From Sternotherus odoratus (Eukaryota > Chordata > Testudines > Kinosternidae): a stretch of DNA of 64,000 bases. The position numbers and the translations under genes are program-made. Shown here piece by piece: positions 12,760 to 24,470 of this stretch. Location: the NCBI GenBank assembly GCA_032164245.1, contig JAVMKO010000009.1, positions 82,068,712 through 82,132,711 of the forward strand, in the 5' to 3' direction. Positions within the stretch are counted from its first letter, which is position 1. Each line of letters opens with the position of its first letter. The notes under the pieces are model-generated. The model ran no database searches, was not told where the DNA came from, and saw nothing but the letters and a program-made list of their open reading frames with translations.

Positions 12760-14559
12760 AATTCCCGCCACATCGCCCCGACAGGAAGGGATGAGCAGTA
12801 CCTCACTCCCTTCCCCGTAGAGGGAACCTCTAGGTCTGTCCGCTTTGCTCTTCTTGAGCTCAGGCTGTGCACATGGCATACCAAGGAGAGCAGCTTTCCA
12901 GCAGAACTGGGACAGAGCGGGGCTGGCGCTGGTAGACGGAGCAGAAGGCAGGGCCCTGGGTATCTCAGCACAAGTGAACTGAACCAGAGTTCGCTCCTTC
13001 CCCTGGCTACTGCAGGTGCTAGTGACACCTAGTGTTGCCTGCAGGTCTATTCACAGGAGCTATCCCCTGTGAACTAGTATCTGCCCTAGTCAATGCCCGG
13101 CTCTGCAGCCCTTTGCTCACTTCATGCGGCTTCCTTGCTCTAGGTAGCTACCAAGGGGCTCGGCTGATGACTTTTAAATCTGTTCATATTTTGTGTGTTG
13201 CTTATTGTGCATGCAACATGCAGCGGCCATGACGACCTCCTAGGTCAGGACAACGCAGTCCAATGAGCAGGAGGATAGTGTCTTTGGCAACCACCACTCT
13301 AGCTCAGAATTTGAGGCAAGGCACTGGCCAGGCCCAGGCCAGACAGGGATGACAGAACCTCACCCATCCCATAAATGATCTCCGACAGTGTGGAAAGGGT
13401 ATGTTTGAAATGGCTCCTCAGTTAAGATCGATTCTATGACTCTATGATTCTCAGACTTGAGAGGTCACCTGGGGAGACATCAAGAATCAAGGGCTAAGGC
13501 TAGCTTTGAACCAAACTTTCCCCTGTGTCCCATCCACCTCAGGGGTGGGGGAGTGACTAGCAGGAGCTGACAATGCCAGGGGGATAGGAGGCCATGTGGA
13601 AGAAGCGCTCCTCCCCCCTTCCCAGTCCCCCGCCACACACACCCAGCCTGCAGACATTCTCATCAACATGGGCTCCATGCCGCTAGGGGGTCCCTCTCCC
13701 CCCATAACGAACACCGGGGGGCGGGAAAGGAGGAGAGGAGGCAGCAGAGGCAAGGCAGTCTGGATGGGTATGTGGAGAGAGGGGAAGACACATGGCCAGT
13801 AGGGAAGGGAGAAGGAAAGGAAGCTAGCAGAGTGTACCGAGACATGCACCTAACATCAGCTCAAACCCATTTTACCTGGGCTTCGTCCAGTCAATGGAAG
13901 CAGGACACCTCCTCCTTCTCTCCCTTTGCTTGGCTCACTGCCTGTCTGAGTGATACCTCCTTGGGGCAGGCACTGGGCAACAACTCTGGCTCTGCTCTGC
14001 AGTTCTAACGGCTACGCCAAAGTGAGGTAGCACAATGGTCTGCATAGCTCTCCGAATGTCTGGCTATTGTCAGGCGTTTCTGCTGGCAAGGGACTGGTTT
14101 CCTTGTAGTCTGGCCACACTATCTCAAGCACCCTGTATTGTTAGAGAGATGAGCTCATCAGCTATTCCAGGTTTCAATCAGCATCAGGCAATCACCCCGG
14201 TTACCAAAACAAATGACTCACCCGTTTATAAGAGAGATATTAGCTGTTTGTCTCAAAGTGTAGAAAAATACACAGAATGTTTCACTACATTATAGCACTG
14301 ACCTAGCCTAATAAATTGCACAACCTAAGACTGTGTTTAGAGTAATTTCTAAGGAGATGGGACATATTGGTATTGCAGATCTAAGGCAACCATAGGTTCA
14401 AGCATGTGGCCTAGGTGATATTCAGCAGCCGAAAAGCAGGTGCAAGACATGGCGTTAGTTCATATATGTCACAAAATCCATACTGCTACGCTGCCTCACC
14501 CCAGATACACAGAACTGGAAGGGATAGAATCCTCCTCTCATAAGTTTCATGATACTTTA
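12760..14559. other. No gene recognised
   Basis: No domain, repeat landmark or splice-supported exon was recognised. A small CR1-like tail (TCGATTCTATGACTCTATGATTCT) is at about 13429-13451. Confidence 0.4.
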
Positions 14560-14695
14560 ATAATAAAAATAAGCATTTTCACTTGTACAGCACTTTCTAC
14601 CCAAGGATCTCAAAACTCTTTACAGACCATAATGCCCCACAAAGTAGGAAATAAATATCATACCCATTTTACAGGTAGAGAAATTATGGCATGAC
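14560..14695 (+). mobile_element. L3/MIR-like relic
   Basis: CAAGGATCTCAAAACTCTTTAC followed by CCATTTTACAGGTAGAGAAA matches the familiar 3' module of L3/MIR-type repeats (the generic form is CTCAAAGCGCTTTAC then CCATTTTACAGATGGGGAAA). Confidence 0.55.
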
Positions 14696-14955
14696 TTCTC
14701 CAAAAAATACATCAGCAGTAACACCACTCGGGAGGAGTGGGCGAGGGGGATCAGTTGACTTACTCCACTGAATTTAGCATGTTATATAGTCTCCAACACG
14801 TGGCATTCAAATAAGAGTGAAAAGAAATGTGTCCATTTTGCCCTGTCCCAGAAGTAGAAATAGATTAAATATCTAATTCAAAATATTTTTTAACCAAAAT
14901 GGCTTTTCCTTCAAAAAAAAATTCTGTGGGAAATGTCCATTTTCAATTTTAAAAA

Positions 14956-15005
14956 ATTCAGGTTTTTCACCATAAAAAATAAATAAATTCAGGTTTTTCA
15001 CCACA
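14956..15005 (+). repeat. Short tandem duplication in A/T-rich DNA
   Basis: TTCAGGTTTTTCACCA occurs twice about 30 bases apart, each followed by A-rich sequence containing AATAAATAAA. Confidence 0.6.
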
Positions 15006-15394
15006 ATAAATAAACTGAAAATCTTTGGCTGGTCAGATAAACATCTTCAGTAAAAGCAAAAAAAAATTACCCAACTTGCCCGAGCTTTTAAGCATTCAGA
15101 AACCACAAAAGCATTCAGTTTTCAAACCAAAACCTGAAAGGCTTTATAGAGAATTTCAGATAAAAAACATTTTTTATCAAAATATTTGCAGGACAGAAAA
15201 ACATTTTCTGACCAGCTCTATCCGGAAGTCTCAAATTCTAAAAGTTCCTGTAAAATAAATCCCTATAATGTGCATTTCCAAACTGAGAGGCCATTCTTAT
15301 TTTTTGAAATCAAAGAAAAGGTGTTTCCTTTACCTCAGGCTCTGGGGTAGGTATTCAAAAAAACACTTATTCAGCAAAGCACTTAGGCATGTGC

Positions 15395-15536
15395 TTAAGT
15401 GCCACTGCTTGCATCCGATGAAGTGGGTATTAGCCCACGAAAGCTTATGTTTCAATACTTTAGTTAGTCTTTAAGGTGCCACAGGACTCTGTTACCTCTG
15501 CTATTCCAGACTAACATGGCTACCTCTCTGATTCTT
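15395..15536 (-). mobile_element. tRNA-derived SINE, turtle type, antisense
   Basis: The antisense copy runs CGATGAAGTGGGTATTAGCC, CTTTAAGGTGCCACAGGACT, CAGACTAACATGGCTACCTC. On the minus strand it reads GAGGTAGCCATGTTAGTCTG, the box-A-like 5' end of the turtle SINE family. It is the same family as 39015-39227. Confidence 0.85.
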
Positions 15537-15610
15537 GATGTGCTTAAATACATGCTTAAGTACTTGGCTGAATTGGGGCCAGACCTAAAAGTCAAGAAAC
15601 CTAAATTATA

Positions 15611-15812
15611 CCAATATACTGCTTTTATATTGACGTAACCCCAGTGACCACTATGGAGTTACTCATTATTTAAATTGGTGAAAAGGTAAGGAGAAGCAGG
15701 GTCAAGAGTCTCACACAAGTCTAGGCAAGCAAAGCAATAGACAATAGTTACAGTAACTTTGAAAGAGAAGTGCAGGTAAACCAATGTAGTGATGTTTTCC
15801 TGAATCAGAATC
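15611..15812 (+). repeat. Local direct duplication, copy B
   Basis: This is the longer version of the segment at 12581-12759, 3 kb away in the same orientation. It contains the extra AATGTAGTGATGTTTTCC absent from copy A. Confidence 0.8.
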
Positions 15813-16600
15813 AATAAGAACCATGAACAGCCTCATTCATCTCAATATGGTGTTAACTCTGAAGCCTAAAGATTATAATAGAAATGTCAACACTTAACTT
15901 CAGCAGGAACATGCAGCTAATGGGAACAACTCCAAATTGCTTCTCATGCCTTCCCAAGTCCCAAAAGCTCTGTTTGCTACTGAGCTGCCAAACCTCTTCA
16001 CCCTTGGCAACATCTACACAACACAGTCATGGATTGTCAGTTCAAAGATCTGCAAGACACTGAGCATTGAAAATGTGGGGGAGATTCAAAAACACCCTAA
16101 TAACTAGCACAAGGGACTGTTGCACTGACAGCTATTCATTTTCACTGCAACTTTTCTTTTAAAAAAAGGAAATGAAGCTGTCGCAGGATTTCCATTCTGC
16201 TGCTCCAAATGCCACAGAATTTAGGTCCAACCTTTTCCCAAGGACACAGGGCCTTGGATGTGACCGAAGGTGGATCCAGGAATGTGATGGTGCTGGTTTA
16301 GCTTTCTGGGATCTGTTTGGCCTCCTACGAGCTTGGCATGATCTGAGTAAGGAGAGTTGAATTATTTCAGTTTTAGCTTTGATATATAAAACCTCATAGG
16401 AAACGTCCAAGATTGGTACAATTATTTATATGTTTATGTATTTGTTAAAATCTAGATATGGGGCGGGGGGCTGGAAAATCTAGCAAACAAAGGAACTGTA
16501 CCGATATTCTGTAATTCAGAACAAATCTGCAGACTCAAAACAGATTGTGCAGAGAGTCTCAATATGTTAGGAGTAAAAGAATAGATCTCTGAATATAACC

Positions 16601-16910
16601 CAGAGGTCAGCAACCATTCAGAAGTGATGTGCTGAGTCTTCATTTATTCACATTAATTTAAGGTTTTAAGTGCCAATAATACATTTTAATGTTTCTAGAA
16701 GGTCTCTTTCTATAAGCCTATAATATAGAACTACACTACAGTTGTATGTAAAGTAAATAAGATTTTTTAAATGTTTAAGAAGCTTAATTTAAAATTAAAT
16801 TAAAATGCAGAGTCCCCAAACCGATGACTAGGACCTAGGCAGTGTGAGTGCCACTGAAAATCAGCTCACGTGCCGCCTTTGACACCCATTCCATAAGTTG
16901 CCTACACCTG
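16601..16910 (+). mobile_element. hAT non-autonomous element, copy 1
   Basis: The termini are CAGAGGTCAGCAACCATTCA and GTTGCCTACACCTG, imperfect inverted repeats of the CAGGGGTCGGCAACCT type. ATATAACC (16593-16600) and ATATAACA (16911-16918) are a 7/8 target-site duplication. There is no ORF. It is homologous in inverted orientation to 19354-19658. Confidence 0.85.
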
Positions 16911-17454
16911 ATATAACATATTTCACTGGACCCTACCAGTACTGACTGTTGGAATGAGAGGAGGTATCTGCCTGTAGGTGATGGACACTATAAGAGAACC
17001 TTCAGCGGTGACCATTAAGCTGAGCTGAGCTTTTCCAGGATGACTTGCTATAAGTTTAATTATTAAGTACAAACCTACACATCAAGACAGACTACTGACT
17101 AGCAGGCTCTGCCTCACACATGCAGAACCGTGAACTCGGGGCCCCGCCCACAGCCCCAGCAAAGGGTAAAATCAGAATATGTAAGGTACCTGAACTGACA
17201 GAGCTACATCGGCTGGTGTTTCTTGATATTATAAACAACAGCCTGTTCGGCCTGTTAATAAAGTTGCTGTGTAGTTTCACCTCAAAGGACCATGGGGGGA
17301 CAACATAACCCTGCCATGATCTCGTATATACAATAGCAAGTAACCTATATTCAATTCATTACATTGCATTCCCTTTATCTGAACAAGATTACAGGATAAT
17401 CTTTGTGTCTGACAGCCAAAAGCAAATGTTAAATCCTTCCGAATACAGAGGTTG

Positions 17455-17503
17455 GTGCAATAAAACATATTACCTCACCCACCTTGTCTCTCTAACACAC
17501 AGA
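17455..17503 (+). mobile_element. SINE 3' fragment
   Basis: TTGGTGCAATAAAACATATTACCTCACCCACCTTGTCTCTCTAA-type sequence is the 3' module of a turtle SINE subfamily. It is related to the left part of 49495-49800. Confidence 0.6.
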
Positions 17504-17754
17504 AGATAGTTGGCCCATATATATCCACAAATAATCCGATCTAGGACTCAAACACAACAAACACCTTTTGCCTTTAATTTATATCTTATAAGCTACCGTC
17601 AACAAGTCTGGACCCAGGCAGTGCTTTAATATGAGACCACTAAGGGACGTATAAGTGGTATTGGTGAGCCAGGAATTATCTTTCTTTCTTCTGAATCAGT
17701 ACTGAACTAATGTCCCAACACTGGCTCAGGGACCATACAGTAAATAGAAAGAAT

Positions 17755-17850
17755 TTTAATTATTTGTATGATGATAGCACCTAGAGGTCAGAGCCCTGTG
17801 TTCTAGGCACTGTGCAAGCAAAAGACAGTTCATGCCCTCAAGAGTTTACT
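17755..17850 (+). mobile_element. L3-like relic
   Basis: TAATTATTTGTATGATGATAG, AGCACCTAGAGG and CTAGGCACTGTGCAAGCA follow the order of the common sauropsid CR1/L3-like module. Confidence 0.5.
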
Positions 17851-17973
17851 TTGGGATTATTAAAGATCCTAACATTTTTCATATGAGTTGAGGGTGATAT
17901 CACTGGTGATCAGGCAAATTCCGACTCAGGCAATCAGTATTCTGCCTACCAGCTAGACGAGGAATATTCTTCA

Positions 17974-18115
17974 CTTCCTGTCTTAAACGAATGTGCACTA
18001 ATCACATAGCAATTGTGTTCCACTCCAGAGGTAGCTGCACTTCAGTGAGGGAAGAAGTGACAGCTGTGTGTAATCATACATCAGTGTTGTGTTTGCAAGG
18101 CACTCTGGGTACCTT
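17974..18115 (+). repeat. Unclassified dispersed repeat, copy 2
   Basis: This is the counterpart of window positions 1-130, sharing ACTTCCTG near the left end and TTCCACYCCAGAGRTRGCTG in the middle. Confidence 0.5.
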
Positions 18116-18356
18116 CCAGATGCCATATAAAATGCTAGCTACAGAGAGGACAAACACAAGCAGTGAGATGGAGTACTGCACAATGGAGAGAGAGACTCAG
18201 AAACAGAGAGAGCAAAATGAAACTGAGATTTAAACAGGGAGAGGCAGAAAAGAAGGTACGAAAGAGAAGTCACAGCAAACTACCAAAAGGCTGGAAAGAC
18301 AATGAGTGCTAAGGCTGGCCAGTAAGGCCCATGCTTAGTCTTTATTCTAATGGTTA

Positions 18357-19180
18357 CAGAATCATAGAATTGTAGGATTGGAAGGGACTTCGAGAGGTCA
18401 TCTAGTCCAGTCCCCTGCACTCATGGCAGAACTAAGTATTATCTAGACAATCTCTGACAGGCGTTTGTCTGACCTGCTCTTAAAAATCTCCAATCATGGA
18501 GATTCCACAACCTCCCTTCGCAATTTGTTCCAGTGCTTAGCCACCCTGACAGTTAGGAAGTTTTTCCTAATGTCCAACCTAAACCGCCTTAGCTGCAATT
18601 TAAGCCCATTGCTCCTTGTCCAATCCACAGAAGTTAACAGGAACATTTCCCCCCTCCTCCTTGTAAAAACCTTTTATGTACTGGAAAACTGTTATCATGT
18701 CTCCACCCAGTCTTCTTTTCTCCAGACTAAACAAACCCAATTTTTTCAATCTTCCCTCAGGCCTCTTTTCTAGACCTTTAATCATTATTTTTTGCTCTCC
18801 TCTGGACTTTCTCCAATTTGTCCACATCCTTCCTGAAATGTGGCATCAATACTCCACTCGAGGACTAATCAGCGCAGAGGAGAGCAGAGCAGAAGAATTA
18901 CTTCTCATGTCTTGCTTACAACACTCCTGCTAATACATCCCAGAACAATATTTGCTTTTTGTTGCCACAGTGTTACACTGCAGTGTTGACTCATATTTAG
19001 CTTGTGATCCACTGACCCCCCAGATCCCTTTCCACAGAACTCCTTCCTAGGCAGTCATTTCCCATTTTGTATGTATGCAACTGATTGATTGATTGTTCCT
19101 TCCTAAGTGGAGTACTTTCCATTTGTCCTTATCAAATTTTATCTGATTTTTCATGTAAAAAACAGATAAAGAAGGTGGCT
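18357..19180 (-). mobile_element. CR1 LINE 3' part, antisense
   Basis: It begins with ACAGAATCATAGAATTGTAG, the complement of the CR1 terminal repeat, then AAGGGACTTCGAGAGGTCAT, and continues through the conserved region around CACCCTGACAGTTAGGAAGT. The minus-strand frame 18827-18600 is part of it and not a host gene. Confidence 0.9.
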
Positions 19181-19353
19181 GCCATTGTACTAGCTGACAG
19201 GGACAACCAGTCTCAAGTTAAACAAATAGGGACTCTTGGCTGATAATCCTGCCAAGTTTGAATGGTTCCCACAACTTTGGGCTTTTCTTTAAAGGAAACT
19301 CATTCATTCTTCCCTCCTACTCTAATCTCCTTTCATCCATGGATAAGATACAG

Positions 19354-19658
19354 AAAGGGTAGGCAACCTATGGCATGGGTGCCGAAGGCAGGAGCTGATT
19401 TTCAGTGGCACTCACACTGCCCGGGTCCTGCCGCCGGTCTGGGGGGCTCTGCATTATAATTTAATTTTAAATGAAGCTTCTTAAACATTTTTAAAACATT
19501 ATTTACTTTACATACAACCATAATTTAGTTCTATATTATAGACTTATAGAACGAGACCTTCTAAAAAAGTTAACATGTATCACTGGCACGCGAAACCTTA
19601 AATTACAGTGAATAAATGAAGACTCAACACATCACTTCTGAAAGGTTGCCGACCCCTG
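19354..19658 (-). mobile_element. hAT non-autonomous element, copy 2 (inverted)
   Basis: The ends are AAAGGGTAGGCAACCTATGG and GGTTGCCGACCCCTG. AGATACAG (19346-19353) and AGCTACAG (19659-19666) form a 7/8 target duplication. It lies in opposite orientation to the copy at 16601-16910. Confidence 0.85.
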
Positions 19659-20429
19659 AGCTACAGTGTTGGTGCATTTTATGGCTACCCGTAGTAGGAA
19701 GTGGGTGGGGTTGGCCTAAGACTGCTGGAAGCACCCAAAGATTGATCATTCCCAAATCAGTGCATTGGGGAAGATTCCAAAGCCAGATCCCAGCTCAGTA
19801 GCCAATCAGCAAGCACCATGTGCGGGGAGCGGGACAGAGCTGGGTTTCAATGCCCTGCTCGCTACATCTCCGTTTTGGAGGGCAGCAAGGCACTGCTAGC
19901 ACAGTGTTTTTGAGGTAGGCATTGGGGCTCTATTGGGTGGTTTCTAGCTTCTGCCCGGACAGTTGTGCTGCACAACAAGCACTTAACAGGATCTGATTAG
20001 CATTCTCTGCCATTTAAAACTCTAGTGTAATATAAACAAATCCATTTGTCTTATTTAAGGAAAATAAAGAGCCCATGGAAATGGAGTGTATCTAGATTTC
20101 TGTACTGATACCCCTGGTGCCCCTTTCATTACAAATTAAGCACTAGATCAGATACAGCTTCAAAGGCCAACGACAAGTGGAGAAGGGGGAAAATATTCCC
20201 TAAAAGTGGGAAGCAAAAATAAGCTGCAGCTGGGGAGCTTTGCAGACAGTCTCTGCTCATTTAAACCCTTTCTCACCAGTTTAGCAATCCAGCTAGTTAG
20301 GGCCAATATTTCTCCTAGCTTTATCTTATGGATCTGCAAAGGGCCATTAAAGCACCAAATCCACAAGGGGCCATACGCCGCCGAAGTGGTACTGAGCCCC
20401 CGCAACTCCTATTGAATAAATTGACTGCA

Positions 20430-20545
20430 GAGAAGCTGCTACATGCTTGCCCAAGGTCTCACAGAAAGTCTTTGGTGGAACAGGGACTGGTACTCAGGTC
20501 TCCCAAGCCCTAGAACAGCACCTAACCACTAGGCAATCTTTCCTC
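20430..20545 (+). mobile_element. L3/MIR-like relic, 3' module
   Basis: GCCCAAGGTCTCACAGAAAG followed by CAGGTCTCCCAAGCCCTAGA and ACCTAACCACTAGGCAATC matches the widespread module seen also at 59170-59358. Confidence 0.6.
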
Positions 20546-21244
20546 CCACAAAATCACATGCTCAATCGCAAGGTGACTTTTGAGAGATCTAACTCCAGGT
20601 GAAATCGTATTGTGCTTTTATTGGTCCAGAAATTACATGATTTCGGTATATATGGGGGGGGGAGGGGAGGTGACAGCCCTTACTTGTGCAAAGCATCTAC
20701 TGGCTTCTTAAGAAATGCTGTGGAAGCAGGAACGGTTGGATCAAGGCTAGAACATGGCACCGTCCTCCAAAAATATGCAGTGAAAATGGAAACATGCATC
20801 TTATCTGAACATTTATCCTTCAAAATCCTGGCATCTCAAGAGCCATCTGGTTAAAAATTCCTTTACAAATCAAAGTAATCTACATGAAACATGAGGTGTT
20901 TCTTCCTCTCACAGTCACTCTGCCAAAATCAGAACGGGAGCGACTGAACTTCGACATTTCTGTTGTGATTTCTCCAGCCCCTTCTTTTATAACTAGATGT
21001 AACCCATCAATCACCTGAACTCAACGGTTTTGTTTGTAAAGCATAAAATGTCTCCTTTTGCAAAATCACAGGCCCCAATTTGGTAAGGTTTACAATAATG
21101 AAACTACTTCCATTACCTTCGCAAACAAAAATGCTGCCATGTATCCAAAAGTTACATAAATACAGTTTAGAGTTACGCAAAACATCACTGCTTTGAAGTG
21201 CTATACATAGCTACAGTAGCTCTAGAGACGTCTATGGGCTAGGA

Positions 21245-21855
21245 CAGGAGTGGGCAAACTTTTTGGCCCAAGGGCCACACGGGATTGTAAAATGGTATGG
21301 AGAGCCGGTTAGGGAAGGCTGTGCCTCCCCAAATAGCATGGCCCCCGCCCCCTCCACCCCTCTCCCACTTCCTGCTCCCTGACGTCCCCTTCAGAATTCC
21401 TGACCCATCCAACCCCCCCGCCCCTTGTCCCCTGACCGCCTCCTCTAGGGATCCCCCACCCCTAACCACCTCCGGGAACCCCATCCCTACCCAACCCCCA
21501 CTGCTCCCTGTCCCCTGACTCCTAGTCACACTCCCACCCCCTGACAGGCCTCCTGGGACTCCCACACCCTATCCAACCGCTCCCTATCTGCTGACCACCC
21601 TGACCCGTATCCACACCCCCGCCCCAACTGCCTCCCCAGAACCCCACCCCCTCCCCTGACCGCCCTTCCCCCAAGTCTCCGCCCCATCCAACCACCCCAT
21701 GCTCCCTGACTTCCCCCCGCAACCCCTTACCCCTTATCCAATCCCACCGCACCACCAGTCACGCCGCTGCAACGCTCCCCAGCAGTAGCATCGGGCCGGA
21801 GCACTGGCAACGTGGCTGCAGGGGAGAGGGGACAGCGGGGGAGGGGCTGGGGCTG
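21245..21855 (+). mobile_element. hAT-type element, right end missing, C-rich minisatellite interior
   Basis: The left end CAGGAGTGGGCAAACTTTTT resembles a hAT terminus. Positions 21340-21770 are a degenerate C-rich tandem array (modules like TGCTCCCTGTCCCCTGAC and CCACCCC). No matching right terminus was found, so it is truncated or very diverged. Confidence 0.6.
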
Positions 21856-23841
21856 TACACCCTAAAATTAAATAAGTCCCTTTTAACATAAGCATTCAGA
21901 GCCTGAAACATTAGTTTCTTGGAGAGAGGGGGAGTTTTTTAAAAGTGTATGTTTGTTATAGCTTTGTACAGTCCCTAATGCGATGGGGCTTGGCGGGTCA
22001 GAATTACCTCAGAACAGATACATGACAATGTATAAAGTACTGCCCTAAAATTCAGATCAGCATCAATCCGAGGAAGGTCTATTACTATAGTATCTTGCTG
22101 TTCAGTGTTATGCCTAATGACATGTCTACCAAGCTTGCTCATGCCATACAGCTGGATAATAGGTGGGTATGATTTAATTAAGATGCAGTTTCCACAATAA
22201 ATGACAGATTTTAGTGTCTTTATGTGTTTATTTTCAAGAACTTGAAGCTTTACAGATTATCTCTTTTCTGGACAACTGCCAATATTTACCCTCTGAGGGA
22301 GACCTGAATCAGCATATAGGGAGGGTTGCCATAATTCACTGCAAAAATAGTACTTGTTAGAAACACGTAAAGAGCCCAGTCCAATAGTCCTCGCTCAGCC
22401 AAATCTCCCAGGGAAGACAATGGCAGTGTGGCTAAGAAATGGACTGCACCGTCAAGCCCAGAATTGGCACGTAAGCCTCAACAGATTCATGCTAAGAACT
22501 GGGCAAGTCATTCTTTGGTTCCACTAGCTTTTTATTTTTGCATGTATGATGTTAGCTGTAGAAACCCCTTCCTGCATATTTCTAGCAGTTATTGCACAAG
22601 ACTGAATTTTTATTTACTGAAGTTTTTGAGCAGAAATTAGGAATTGGGCTGCATTCAGGAATGCAGTACTGGGGGGGGGGGGAAGGTTGTTGTCTCGCTT
22701 CTTTAAAAAAACAACATAAGTTACAAATTCTGAAGCCATATTTGGTTACGTGTATCATCTATTTACTCTGAGGTGGTTTGCACACATCACGACTTAACAA
22801 TTTAATCAATTTCCTCTTCTGTAGAGTAAGAACTTCTCAGAATGAAGGTAAAAAAATAGATCGGTGAACAAACTATTTTAGTCTGACTTGTTATTAATGT
22901 TATTGTTAGCGGCTAGAGTCTGATGAATTTAAATTAAATTGGTTATATTAACATGACCACAAGATCACTTTCTAGAGGGCAAACAAACTCATAATTGCAC
23001 TTCTGAGCAAAACATGATGCTTCAGTCATAAAATGTGAACAAGACAGAAGTCAGATTCATTAACACACCTTTTGCCTGCTGATTAAAGATTCAAAAAAGA
23101 GGCCCCAATCCTGCAAATCCATCTGTGAATAATTTAACTCATGTGAGTAATCCCTTTGAAATCAAGATGACAAACCTTGTCTCCCTAATACCCAGGGACC
23201 AATTTGGCTAGGACTACACTGCCTAGGTGTAAAGTTATTCTCAGGTCTGTTTGCAAGATCAAAGCTATGAACATGTCTCCAATTAGCAGACTGTATAAGT
23301 ATCTAACTCCATCCTGTGGGGAGCTGAAAGGGGGGTACAACAGCCATTGACTGACTTTTAAAAATTATTACCTGCATTAGCATTGCAATTATATACTCAT
23401 ATATAATCAGATCTAGTTTTCACAGCTTACTTCCCGGTTTCACTGGGCTGCATTACCCTGTAGCTAAAAAAAAACAATAATCATACAATCCCTGAAAAAG
23501 AAACAATAGGTTTGGTGTTCCCCCCCCCCCCCCCCCACACACACTTATTATTAACTGTTTTAGGCAAGTCAACCACCCTTTCGCCTCCTTCCTACAGAAC
23601 CGAAGGAAGCCAGCGCTATGTGCAAAGCAACAGGTTGAAATACTCGCTAAACACACACCTTACTTTCACATTTTAAAAAGCATCATTGACACCCCAAAAC
23701 CCTGATCTTGGCTTGCAAAGCGTTATTAGACCAGAAGGATGCAGAAGGAGACGGGAAGAAGAGAAGCAAACGTTTGCCCGCTCAGTTGCCTAGACCCACC
23801 CGCACAAAGACTGGTGGGGTCACTTTCCCCAGGAAAGCTCC

Positions 23842-24018
23842 TAAACATGTTAGTCTAGAAGATGCTACAAGACTCTTTGTCTTGGTCACTGCTGGAGAGG
23901 GCTTCATGAAGGGGATTCCAGCCCAGGCACGTTTATGCCCAAATAACTGGGTTAGTCTCTCAGGTGCCCCAAGGACTCCTGGCTCTTGGGATACAGACTA
24001 ACCCGGCTGCCCCTCTGG
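23842..24018 (-). mobile_element. SINE fragments, antisense
   Basis: CATGTTAGTCTAGAAGATGC at about 23847 and TCTCTCAGGTGCCCCAAGGA with ACAGACTAACCCGGCTGCCC at 23956-24014 are complements of the tRNA-derived SINE. They abut the CpG island. Confidence 0.7.
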
Positions 24019-24029
24019 AAGGTGCATTA

Positions 24030-24470
24030 CACAGTCTCCCCAGGGAAACACCCGCACAGCCCGGGCAGAAACCCCCCTCTCCCCAGCCCCCGGGCGCTGG
24101 TCCCCTGCCCAGCGCTGGTCCGCGCAGCGGGGAGGATGCGGAGGGCGGCCCCGGAGCGATGCTGCAGCGGGAGAGACTCGTTCACCTTCTCACCGGCCGG
24201 CGGCAGAGCCCGGGAGCGACGCGCTGGCGGCGGCTGCCTGCAGGAGGGCGGGCGGCGGCGGACTGAGCGCCGGGCGGAGCGGGGCGCGGAGCCAGGGGAG
24301 AGCGGCGGGGTGGGGCCGGGAGGCGCGCGGCTGCCCTGGCCCCGGGGGCCGCCCCACCCCACCCAGGCGCGCGCGGGGAGCCCCGGGGTTTTGCAAAGAG
24401 CGCGAGGCGGGCGGGCTGGGTGCCCCCAGGCGGAGGGCTAAGTGGGGCGGGGGGGGGCTGCTCTGAGCAG
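24030..24470. promoter_or_regulatory. CpG island without recognised gene
   Basis: The block is very GC-rich with dense CpG, for example GGGCGGGCGGCGGCGGACTG, and includes GC-box-like GGGGCGGGG (24444). Such islands usually mark vertebrate promoters. Long open frames on both strands come from composition. In human the gene beyond the 3' end of SLC9A6 is FHL1 in the same orientation, so an FHL1 5' exon is possible, but I saw no LIM-domain exon to the left. Confidence 0.6.

Noticed and set aside
18600..18827. Minus frame [15 protein letters not shown]...
   Set aside because: It is the CR1 3' region, not a host gene.
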